A stretch of DNA of 64,000 nt from JACKIC01 sp964392305 (GTDB lineage: Bacteria; Planctomycetota; UBA1135; UBA2386), in NCBI GenBank assembly GCA_964392305.1, contig CAYMPV010000022.1, forward strand, positions 1 to 64,000. The letters run 5' to 3'. Of this stretch, positions 50,541 to 57,910 are shown piece by piece. Each line of letters starts with the position of its first letter. Within the stretch, counting starts at the first letter, position 1. Position numbers and translations under genes: made by a program. The notes under the pieces are model-generated. The model saw nothing but the letters and a program-made list of their open reading frames with translations, was not told the origin of the DNA and searched no databases.

Positions 50541-52321
50541 CGCCCGCCGTCCTGCGCCGGCGCGCCGCCCGAGAGCGCGTGACCGTTCTTCGGATCGACG
50601 TGCAAACCGAGGTTCTCGTGCTCCTTGGTCCAGAACAGGAACGCGTACATCATCTCGTCGGCGGTCTGCAGGCCGAACTTGACGGTCGCCTCGGGGTCCG
50701 GATTGAACGGGTTCCACACCGAGTTGTCGTAGTGCGCGAGCGCGTGCAACCTGGTGCCCTTGGCGAAGCGGCGTTGTTGTGGCGCCCAGCGATAACTCTG
50801 CTGCCAGTCGAAGTTGTAGTTGGGCACGACCAGCAGCGTCTGGCGACCGCCGTCGGGCCCTTCGGCGACCACCGTCATGTCGCGGCCGCGCACGTGCATG
50901 TGCACGAACAGGCCGATGCCGACCGCGTCGTCGCGCAGCGCCCGCGAGGCCTTCACGGGATGGGCCATCGCCCCCGGCGGGATCGCGAACCGCAGGTTGG
51001 TGACGATCGAGACCTGCATCTCCTTCTGCACCGGCACGCGCGGAAAGCGCAGCCCGACCGAGATGCGATCGGTCTGCGGCTCACCCGTGGTCACGTAATG
51101 CGCCTGCAGCGCCAGCGCCGAGCCGGCGGGAATGCGCACCGCGGTGCCGGGATCGAGCACGTGCGGATCGCCGCCGGGCACATAACCGGTGATGAAGCCG
51201 TCCTGCGAGAAGCTCGTGCCGGTGATGCGCGCCAGGTTGCAGTGGTGCAACACGGCCGGGTTCTCGGGTTTGATCTCGATCGCCTCGACCCAGGTGTCCT
51301 GTTCGAAGCGGAACGGCAAGACGAAGTACTGGTACGGCACGATGCCGTCGGCCGGCAGCTTGACGCGGCCCAGCGGCTTGAGCACGAGATCGGGCGCGCC
51401 GATGCGCCACTCCGCGGTCGGCAATTCACGTGGTGGCGGCAGATCGGCGGCATCGCCGCTCGGCATGCCCGCGGCGAACCAGGCCGCCAACGTCCGCCGC
51501 TCCTCGCTGCTCATCGCCCGACGGTTGACGAACTCGCCGTGATGGCTGTCGCCGTACCACAGCGGCATGCGCCCCTGCGCGGTGACCTCCGCGAGCATCG
51601 CGCCGTGCTTTCGGGCCTCGGCTTCGGTCAGCAGCGAGAACGGCCCTTCGCCGCCGGGACGGTGGCAGTCCTGACAGTGTTTCTGCAGCAGCGGTGCGAC
51701 GTCGCGCGCATAGGTCGGCGCGGCGCCGGCGCGCGGCGCTGCCGGCGGCGTCAGCACACAGCCCAGCACTTCGGTTTCGGCGACGGCCACGGGACGGCCG
51801 GCGAGCACGTCGTCGACCGCCAGCCGCAGATCGGCACGCGACGGCTGTTCACGCGCGCCCGTGTAGCCGTACTGATCGTCGACGCGGCCGCGATAGACCA
51901 GCCGCCGCTGCGCATCGAGCACCACCGCGGCGCCGGTGCGTTCGACCCCGCAGGCCTTCGCCAACGACAGGTCGAAGTCCTTGCCGAACACCGCTGCCGC
52001 CGCCGCAGTGACCACTTGCCCGGCCGCGTCGACGAACAGGTCGTCGGCACCCACGTTGACGACCAACGTGACCACGCCACGCGCGGCGTACTCGGCTGCC
52101 AGTTCGCCGATGCGCGGCAGGTATCGGCGCGCGATCGGGCAATCGAGCGTGGTGAAGTAGACGACGGTCGCGGCGGCCCCGCCGAGCTCGTGCAGGCGGC
52201 GCGGCGACCAGCGGCAATCGTGGAAGCGCGCATCGACCGTCGCGCCGAGCGGCACGGGCGCCTGCTGCGCGGGGAGCGTCGCGATGCCGAGGAACGCGAC
52301 GAGGGCGGTTGCCGTTCGCAT
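50537..52321 (-). CDS. Redoxin + cytochrome c + copper monooxygenase-like fusion protein
   Basis: A 594-residue exported protein (Sec signal 1-20). Residues of about 25-185 are a thioredoxin-like redoxin domain with TTLDCPIARRYLP (Cys61). A class I cytochrome c-like segment follows with heme motif CQDCH at 216-220. Residues of about 310-580 resemble the PHM/DBM-type type II copper monooxygenase: LHHCNLARI (His359-360), LQAHYVTTGE (His408) and FVHMHVRGRDM (His474, His476). The order matches CuH and CuM sites. It probably oxidises an extracellular substrate with electrons passed through the heme. GTGA overlap with the downstream glycosyltransferase gene. Confidence 0.82.
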   Translation of the reverse strand: MRTATALVAFLGIATLPAQQAPVPLGATVDARFHDCRWSPRRLHELGGAAATVVYFTTLDCPIARRYLPRIGELAAEYAARGVVTLVVNVGADDLFVDAAGQVVTAAAAAVFGKDFDLSLAKACGVERTGAAVVLDAQRRLVYRGRVDDQYGYTGAREQPSRADLRLAVDDVLAGRPVAVAETEVLGCVLTPPAAPRAGAAPTYARDVAPLLQKHCQDCHRPGGEGPFSLLTEAEARKHGAMLAEVTAQGRMPLWYGDSHHGEFVNRRAMSSEERRTLAAWFAAGMPSGDAADLPPPRELPTAEWRIGAPDLVLKPLGRVKLPADGIVPYQYFVLPFRFEQDTWVEAIEIKPENPAVLHHCNLARITGTSFSQDGFITGYVPGGDPHVLDPGTAVRIPAGSALALQAHYVTTGEPQTDRISVGLRFPRVPVQKEMQVSIVTNLRFAIPPGAMAHPVKASRALRDDAVGIGLFVHMHVRGRDMTVVAEGPDGGRQTLLVVPNYNFDWQQSYRWAPQQRRFAKGTRLHALAHYDNSVWNPFNPDPEATVKFGLQTADEMMYAFLFWTKEHENLGLHVDPKNGHALSGGAPAQDGGR

Positions 52322-52400
52322 CGCGGCAGCGTCGCGTTCATCGCCGGCCGAGTCCAGCCCCGACGTTGCCGGCGCGCCCCACTTCGGCTCAGCTGCCGCC

Positions 52401-53948
52401 ATGCTGAGCGCGGGTGAACTGGCCAGGCTGGCCGCGGCGGGCGAATCGTTGCCGCAACGCGAGGCGAACGCCTTCGCACGACTGGCCGCCGCCTGTCGCC
52501 GCAGCGTCACCGCGCACGCCGATGCCTGGGTCGCCGCCAGCCAACGCGCCAAGGGCTGGCAGGATCAGCCCCACGCTGCCGCCGAGGAATGGGCCAGCGG
52601 CCCGCTGCCGGTCGCCCGATTCTTGGCCCTGCTCGAGGCGCGCTACCGCGATCTGGCGAGCGGCCGCGACCGTGCGCCACTTCAACGCGGTGATCACTTC
52701 CTCACGTTGCCAGCAGCCGGGCTCGCCGACGGTTTGCTGTTGCGCGGCTACCGCGCCGAACTGATCGGCGATGCCGGCTCCACCGCTCATCGACCTCACC
52801 ACCGCGGTGGCCTGGCCGTCGTGCTCGGCGCCGGCAACGTCACCTCGACGCCGCTGCTCGACGTGCTGCAGCAGGTGTTCTGGCACGGCCGTGCCGTCGT
52901 GCTCAAGTGCAGCCCCCTGCATGCGGCACTGCGGCCGCACTTCGAAGCCGCGCTCGCGCCGCTGCACGACGCCGGTCTGTTGCGCCTCGTCAGCGGTGAC
53001 GCCGATGTCGGCGGCGATCTGGCGCGCGACGCGCGCGTGACCGCGGTGCACCTGACCGGCAGCACCGCGACCTGGCTGTCGCTGCGCGCCGATTCGCGGC
53101 TGCAGGGCAAGGAACTGACCGGCGAAGTCGGCTGTGTCACCCCCGTGTTGGTCGTGCCCGGCGAGTGGCGCGACGCGGAACTGCGATTCGTGGCGCGGCA
53201 GCTCGCCGCGTTCACGGCGATGAACGGCGGCGCGACGTGCCTGGCGCCGCGGCTGCTGCTGACGCCGCGGGTGTGGCCACAGCGCCGAGCCCTGCTCGAC
53301 CACCTGCGACAAGCGCTCGCGGCGTTGCCGGCGCGGATCCCGTTCCATCCGGCAGCGACCGCTGCGTTCGCCATCGCCACCGGCACTGCGCCACCGATGG
53401 CACTGCCGCCGACGCTTCGTCGTGACCTCGATCTGCAGCGCGACGCGGCGTTGCTGCGACACGAGCACTTCACCCCGGTGCTGCTCGAACTGCCTCTCGA
53501 CGGGGACGACGCCGCGACGTTCTGCACCCATGCGGCCGACGCCGTACGGGCGCACGTCTACGGCGCGCTCTCGGCCTACGTGTTCGCACCACCGCGCGTG
53601 CTGGCGCGCGAACGTGGCGTCGTCACGCGCACGATCGAACGGTTGCCGCACGGCACCGTCGCGATCAACACCTGGACCGGGCTCGGCTACGGCTTGGGCA
53701 ACACGCCGTGGGGCGTGCCCGACGACGCCGCGCGCGAACACGGTGCCGGCTGGTCACGCGGCACCGCCGGCGTCGCGCCGGTGCGCCGTTGCGTGATCGA
53801 GGCCCCGTTCCGCCCGCGGCCGCTGCCGCCGTGGTTGCCCGACCATCGCGCCGGCGCGGCGACGCTGCGCGCGCTGACCCGGTTCTACCTGCAGCCGGGG
53901 CCGCTGCGGCTGGCAAACGTGCTCTGCCGCGGGATGCTGTCGCCATGA
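52401..53948 (+). CDS. Aldehyde dehydrogenase family protein
   Basis: A 515-residue ALDH-superfamily protein: cofactor-binding region LAVVLGAGNVTSTPLLD and VLKCSP, GSTATW, catalytic Glu242 in KELTGEVGCVTPV and catalytic Cys280 in MNGGATC, then LPHGTVAINTWTGLGYG near the end. Divergence from typical family members is considerable, and an N-terminal helical extension of about 100 residues is present. The substrate aldehyde is unknown. Its ATG at 52401 lies 79 bp from the divergent redoxin gene. The next gene overlaps its stop by 4 bases. Confidence 0.78.
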   Translation: MLSAGELARLAAAGESLPQREANAFARLAAACRRSVTAHADAWVAASQRAKGWQDQPHAAAEEWASGPLPVARFLALLEARYRDLASGRDRAPLQRGDHFLTLPAAGLADGLLLRGYRAELIGDAGSTAHRPHHRGGLAVVLGAGNVTSTPLLDVLQQVFWHGRAVVLKCSPLHAALRPHFEAALAPLHDAGLLRLVSGDADVGGDLARDARVTAVHLTGSTATWLSLRADSRLQGKELTGEVGCVTPVLVVPGEWRDAELRFVARQLAAFTAMNGGATCLAPRLLLTPRVWPQRRALLDHLRQALAALPARIPFHPAATAAFAIATGTAPPMALPPTLRRDLDLQRDAALLRHEHFTPVLLELPLDGDDAATFCTHAADAVRAHVYGALSAYVFAPPRVLARERGVVTRTIERLPHGTVAINTWTGLGYGLGNTPWGVPDDAAREHGAGWSRGTAGVAPVRRCVIEAPFRPRPLPPWLPDHRAGAATLRALTRFYLQPGPLRLANVLCRGMLSP

Positions 53949-54439
53949 GCCCGCGTCGGCATCTGCATCTGCACCAGCGCCTGCAACGGCTGCTCCCCGC
54001 GCGCCCGCTCGGCCGCGGCCCGCGCATCGCGTTGGCGGCCCTGTTGCTCGGCGTGTTGTGGTGGTCGGCCGGCGACGCCGAAGCCCGACATTGGTCGCGC
54101 CAGCAGATCCTCGACGCGATCCGCTTCGTCGAGAGCAGCGATCGCGAGGACCCGCCCGACGGCGACGGCGGCCTCGCGATCGGGCCCTACCAGATCCACC
54201 GCATCTACTGGCAGGACGCGATCACGTTCCGACCGGAACTCGGCGGCGACTACCAGGACTGCCGCCAACGTGCCTACGCCGAACGCGTGATCGACGCCTA
54301 CATGAGCAAGTGGGCGCCGGATGCGTGGCGCGACGGCGACGCCGAGCGCATCGCGAGAGTGCACAACGGCGGCCCCAGGGGGCACGAGAACCCCAAGACC
54401 GATCGTTATTGGCAACGCGTGCGCGCGCGCTTGCCGTAG
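53945..54439 (+). CDS. Invertebrate-type (destabilase-like) lysozyme domain protein
   Basis: A 164-residue protein with an N-terminal membrane anchor or signal (IALAALLLGVLWWSAG). The mature part follows the i-type lysozyme/destabilase pattern: ILDAIRFVESSDRED with candidate acid Glu63, LAIGPYQIHRIYWQDA, the hydrophilic DYQDCRQRA, and VHNGGPRGHENPKTDRYW near the end. This fold cleaves peptidoglycan and is rare in bacteria. The ATG overlaps the ALDH stop (ATGA). Most of the disulfide Cys of animal members are absent. Likely a cell-wall hydrolase; peptidase activity is also possible. Confidence 0.65.
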   Translation: MSPRRHLHLHQRLQRLLPARPLGRGPRIALAALLLGVLWWSAGDAEARHWSRQQILDAIRFVESSDREDPPDGDGGLAIGPYQIHRIYWQDAITFRPELGGDYQDCRQRAYAERVIDAYMSKWAPDAWRDGDAERIARVHNGGPRGHENPKTDRYWQRVRARLP

Positions 54440-54513
54440 CGGTCGCGGCGAGAGCGACGCAGGCAGCGAGGGGCAGGGCGGGTTCGCAGCCTTTCTCTCA
54501 TGAATGGTCCGGG

Positions 54514-55332
54514 CTAGGAGTCGGTCGCGGCGCGCGCGGCGACGACGGCAGCGGCGACGCTGTCGACGTCGGGGAAACCGCAACCCGCGCCCACGACGAC
54601 GCGCACGTGCGCCCCCACGGGCGCCCATACCGCGGGATCGGTCGGCCCGAAGACGGCCACCGTCGGTACACCGAGCAGGGCCGCGAGGTGCGTGACGCCG
54701 CTGTCGTTGCCGACGAAGACACCGGCCGCGCCGAGGTCTTCGGCGAGTTGCAGCGGCGTGCGCCCGATCAAGAACTGCACGGCGATCGGCCACGACCAGG
54801 CGCGCGGATCGTCGCGTTCGAGTTCGACCGGCCCGACCACGACCTGCAGTTCGCCGCGGCAACGTGCCGCCAGCGACAACCAATGATCACGCGACCAGCA
54901 CTTGGCGCGGCCGCCACTTCCCGGCGCCAACACCAGCGGCCCGGTCCGGCGCGGATGTGGCGGCACCAACGAGGCATCGTCTGGCCAGCGGGGCTCGAGC
55001 AGCGCCTGGCGCGCCAACTGCAACCCGAACGGCACGCCGCGCTCACACCGACCCGGCTCGAGCGGCACGTGCACCACCGCAGGTTCGTCGCCGATGACCA
55101 GGCTGAACGGCGCCAGATGGCGCGACGCGCGTTCGCCCGACCACAGCTCGAGATCCTCGGCGCTGCGCGCGACGTCGACGGCGCCGTGCGCGACGAACAC
55201 CGCGGCGTACTCGCGGACTCCCGCAAAGTGCAGCGCCGCGCCCGGGTGGGCGCGGCGCAGCGCGCGCAACAGCGGCAGCATCAGCAACGTGTCGCCGAGG
55301 CCGCCGCGGCGGATCACCAACACACCGGGCAA
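54514..55332 (-). CDS. Glycosyltransferase family 9 (heptosyltransferase-like)
   Basis: A 272-residue GT9-type protein: N-terminal VLVIRRGGLGDTLLMLPLLRAL, a C-terminal nucleotide-sugar region GVFVGNDSGVTHLAALLGVPTVAVFGPTDP with the family's ND/SG and FGPT motifs. It is shorter than typical 320-350-residue members. These enzymes add heptose or related sugars to LPS core. The TTG at 55332 is 4 bp after the stop of the TlpA-like selenoprotein gene, so the two are cotranscribed. Donor and acceptor are not decidable. Confidence 0.85.
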   Translation of the reverse strand: MPGVLVIRRGGLGDTLLMLPLLRALRRAHPGAALHFAGVREYAAVFVAHGAVDVARSAEDLELWSGERASRHLAPFSLVIGDEPAVVHVPLEPGRCERGVPFGLQLARQALLEPRWPDDASLVPPHPRRTGPLVLAPGSGGRAKCWSRDHWLSLAARCRGELQVVVGPVELERDDPRAWSWPIAVQFLIGRTPLQLAEDLGAAGVFVGNDSGVTHLAALLGVPTVAVFGPTDPAVWAPVGAHVRVVVGAGCGFPDVDSVAAAVVAARAATDS

Positions 55333-55336
55333 GCGG

Positions 55337-56314
55337 CTATCGGCTGTCGCTGATCATCTTCGTCGCCTGCTGGCCGGCGTACGTGTTCTCGTACTTCTTG
55401 GCGAACTTCGGCAGCTCTTCGATGAGCTTCTTCGCCTGGCTCTGCTTGCTGCGATCGTACTTCTCGAGCAGCTTGGCCAACGCCTTGCCGGCCGCGATCT
55501 CCTTCTTGATGTCGGCGTCCGTCTTGAACGTCTCGAGCGCCTTGTCGGCCTCCTCGGCGACGACGAACCCCTTCCACTCCTTGCTGAGTTTCTCGAGGCT
55601 CTCCTTGGCGGCGTAGTAGTCGGGCCCGGCTGCCAGCTTGGCGACACGCTCCACCTGCTTCTTGATCTTGGTGTCGAGCGCCGCCTGCTGTGCCTCGAAC
55701 ACACCGCGCATCTCGGCGTCGAGATTGTCGGCGGCCAGCATCTTGACGAGGTAGTCGCGGACCTTGCCGTAGTCCTTCTTGTTCCACATCGACCGCAGCG
55801 GGTCGTAGCGGGAATCCTCGGGCAGCTTGGGCGCGAGGGTCACGGACTTGAGCAGGTCCTCGATCGTCGACTCCGACGGCATGCGGTCGTCGGGCACCGA
55901 GTGCACGACACCGTTGGCGTCGATGCAGTAGATGCTCGGGAAGAACTTGATGCCGAACAGCTCGTTGACGCCCTTGGCCTTGATGAACGGGTACTTCGCA
56001 CCCAGCTTGGTGATGAACGTCTCTTCGATCTTGCCTTCATCCTCATCGGACACGCCGATGAGCAGCAGCCCCCGCTCCGCGAACTTCTCGTGCAGTTCGT
56101 TGAGGTGCGGAACGGCCGCCTTGCAGGGGCCTCACCAGGTCTGTGCGAAGTCGAGGATCACGACCTTGCCGGCGAGGTCGTCGAAACCCGCGGGCCCGTC
56201 GTTCCAGACCTTCTCGAACGCGAAGGAAGGTGCGGTGGCGCCTTTGGCCACCTGCGCCGGGGCGTGCGCCGCGAGGGCGCCGAGAGCCAACACCAAGGGA
56301 ATGGTCGTCTTCAT
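55337..56314 (-). CDS. TlpA-like thioredoxin-fold selenoprotein candidate (U-G-P-C)
   Basis: One frame of 325 codons runs from ATG 56314 to 55337 with a single internal TGA at 56132-56134 (codon 61). Before it: Sec signal (LVLALGALAAHAPAQ) and KVVILDFAQTW; after it: GPCKAAVPHLNEL, EKFAERGLLLIGVSDEDEGKIEE and FFPSIYCIDANGVV. Thus the TGA replaces the first Cys of W-C-G-P-C in TlpA/thioredoxin proteins, giving W-U-G-P-C-K. A Lys-rich helical C-terminal domain follows (about 170-325). Proposed role: periplasmic thiol/selenol reductant. A point error or pseudogene is less likely because the downstream part is intact. Confidence 0.8.
56103..56121 (-). promoter_or_regulatory. Candidate bacterial SECIS hairpin of the TlpA-like gene
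   Basis: Counting from the base after UGA, nt 13-16 (GCGG) pair with nt 22-25 (CCGC), and nt 11-12 pair with 28-29 across a small bulge. The 5-base loop CCGUU begins at nt 17, inside the 16-37 window known for bacterial SECIS elements, but its G is the third loop base rather than one of the first two. A second hairpin at nt 1-18 is stronger but too close to the UGA. Moderate support only. Confidence 0.45.
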
Positions 56315-56460
56315 GGTCGGAGCACGATAGCGCCGCGCTCGCGAACTCAAGAGTCTTGCGGCAGCAGGCACACAAACGACACAGGCGCGCGCCCACGGGG
56401 GCACGCGCCTGTCTCCGGAGCGCCGATGGCATCGCGCTCAGCCCAAATCAGTCGATTACC

Positions 56461-57066
56461 TCAGCCCTGGTGGGCCTGGTGCACGCGGCCGACCATCTCG
56501 GGGCCGGGCGTGAGGGTCTTGTCGCCCTCGTCCTTCCACTTCGACGGGCAGCCCTCGTTGGTCTTCTTGCCGAGGTAGATGTTCGCTTTGAACTTGCGCA
56601 TGATCTCGTCGATGTTGCGCCCGAGGTTCAGGAAGTTGACCTCGGAGTTCATCAGCGTGCCGTTCGGCGCGATCAGGTAGGTGCCGCGCAGGCAGAACCC
56701 GCCGTTCCAGATGCCGAACTGCCGGGCGAGATCGCCGTTGCGGTCGGACCCCATGTGGAACTTGACGTTCTCGAGGTCCTTCTCCTCACGCTGCCAGGCG
56801 AGGTGCACGAACTGCGTGTCCGCGCTGACCGTCACGATCTCACAGCCCATCTTGGCGAACCGGTCTTGCTGCTCTGACAGAGCAGCGAACTCGGTCGCTC
56901 AAACGAACGTGTAGTCGGCAGGGTAGAAGAACAGCAGGGTCCACTTGCCGTTCTTCTTGGCGTCGGCCAGCGAGAACGAGCCGAAGCCCTTCGTCGTGGG
57001 TTCGAACGTGGTGAGGGTGAAGTCGGGCACCTGTTGCCCGACCTGCAGAATCGAGGTTTCGGTCAT
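56461..57066 (-). CDS. Peroxiredoxin (AhpC/Prx1 type) with selenocysteine at the peroxidatic site
   Basis: A frame of 202 codons from ATG 57066 to 56461 has one internal TGA at 56899-56901, codon 56. Around it: LLFFYPADYTFV-U-ATEFAALSEQ, the place of the peroxidatic Cys in 2-Cys peroxiredoxins. Downstream are VSADTQFVHLAW, GSDRNGDLARQFGIW and the resolving-Cys region EGCPSKWK. The Cys paralogue at 57131-57742 has Cys at the same residue number. A perfect 8-bp hairpin follows the UGA. It should reduce peroxides with a selenol nucleophile. It lies 64 bp after the paralogue, probably in one operon. Confidence 0.88.
56859..56895 (-). promoter_or_regulatory. Candidate bacterial SECIS element of the peroxiredoxin gene
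   Basis: Downstream of UGA, nt 13-20 (GCUGCUCU) and nt 24-31 (AGAGCAGC) form a perfect 8-bp stem with the 3-base loop GUC, whose first base is G at nt 21. A lower 4-bp helix pairs ACCG (nt 4-7) with CGGU (nt 37-40) across an internal loop. Distance and loop G fit the known bacterial SECIS rule. In the Cys paralogue two stem pairs are lost, and it uses GCC where this gene has the rare Ser codon TCA. Confidence 0.8.
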
Positions 57067-57130
57067 GGTCGTTGGGTCTTGGAGTTGGCTCGGCCGGCGG
57101 ACCGGCCGAGCGGAAAGGTTTCGGCCTGGA

Positions 57131-57742
57131 TCAGCCCTGCATCGCCTGATGCACGTTGCCGACCAGCTTGGCGCTCGGCTTGAGCGACTTGTCGCCGGCC
57201 TTCTTCCAGGTCGCCGGGCACGCCTCTTCGGGCAGCTTGCTGAAGTGGATGAACGCGGTGACCTTGCGGGTCAACTCTTCCATGTTGCGGCCGATGTTGA
57301 GCTGGTTGATCTCGCAGCTGGCCAGCTTGCCCTCGGGGCTGATCAGGAAGGTTCCGCGCAGGGCGACGCCGGCGTCGGCCAGGTAGACACCGAACAGCTT
57401 GCTGACCTTGCCGGTCGGGTCGGCGGCCATCGCGTACTTGACGTTCTTGAGTTCGCCTTCGTGCTTCTGCCAGGCGAGGTGCACGAACTTGGTGTCGGTG
57501 CTCACGGTCAGCACATCGCAGCCGGCCTTGTTCAAGGCCTCGTGCTGCTCGGCGAGAGCCGCGAACTCCGTCGCACAGACGAACGTGAAGTCGGCGGGGT
57601 AGAAGACCAGCACGGTCCAGCGGCCGTTCTTCTTCTGGTCGGCGAGGCGGAACCGGCCGAAATCGCCGGTCGTCGGCAGGAAGGTGTCCATCTCGAAATC
57701 GGGCAGGGACTGCCCGACCTGGGTCGTCGTCACTTCGGTCAT
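57131..57742 (-). CDS. Peroxiredoxin (AhpC/Prx1 type), cysteine form
   Basis: A 203-residue typical 2-Cys peroxiredoxin: peroxidatic Cys56 in PADFTFVCATEFAAL, TVSTDTKFVHLAWQ, and the resolving-Cys region EACPATWKKAGD. It reduces hydrogen peroxide and alkyl hydroperoxides. It is 64 bp upstream of the selenocysteine paralogue on the same strand. ATG 57742 is chosen because it aligns residue-for-residue with the paralogue start; GTG 57751 would add three residues. Divergent from the acyl-CoA dehydrogenase gene. Confidence 0.95.
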   Translation of the reverse strand: MTEVTTTQVGQSLPDFEMDTFLPTTGDFGRFRLADQKKNGRWTVLVFYPADFTFVCATEFAALAEQHEALNKAGCDVLTVSTDTKFVHLAWQKHEGELKNVKYAMAADPTGKVSKLFGVYLADAGVALRGTFLISPEGKLASCEINQLNIGRNMEELTRKVTAFIHFSKLPEEACPATWKKAGDKSLKPSAKLVGNVHQAMQG

Positions 57743-57910
57743 GGGTATCACTCTTGGGTAATGCGTACTGATTTGGGGCGATTAGGCTAGGGCCCGGTTT
57801 GCGACGACGCCAGCACAGAGTGAGCAGGCTCGCGACGAAAGGAACGCCGCAGTTAGGACGTTCCCCCGGGGCCACCAAACAGGCACCATGTTCGCCCCCC
57901 GAGAAGCGCC

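Noticed and set aside
56114..56131. Stable hairpin directly after the TlpA-like UGA (loop GCA) as its SECIS.
   Set aside because: The loop starts only 8 nt from the UGA, closer than known bacterial SECIS elements, so the hairpin further downstream was preferred.
56132..56134. Sequencing error or nonsense mutation as the cause of the internal TGA.
   Set aside because: The frame is intact on both sides, the codon replaces an active-site Cys, and two other genes nearby show the same pattern. A point error at one site alone cannot be excluded.
57752..57910. Promoter pair between the peroxiredoxin and acyl-CoA dehydrogenase genes.
   Set aside because: The divergent gap must contain promoters, but no -35/-10 or regulator site could be told from background.
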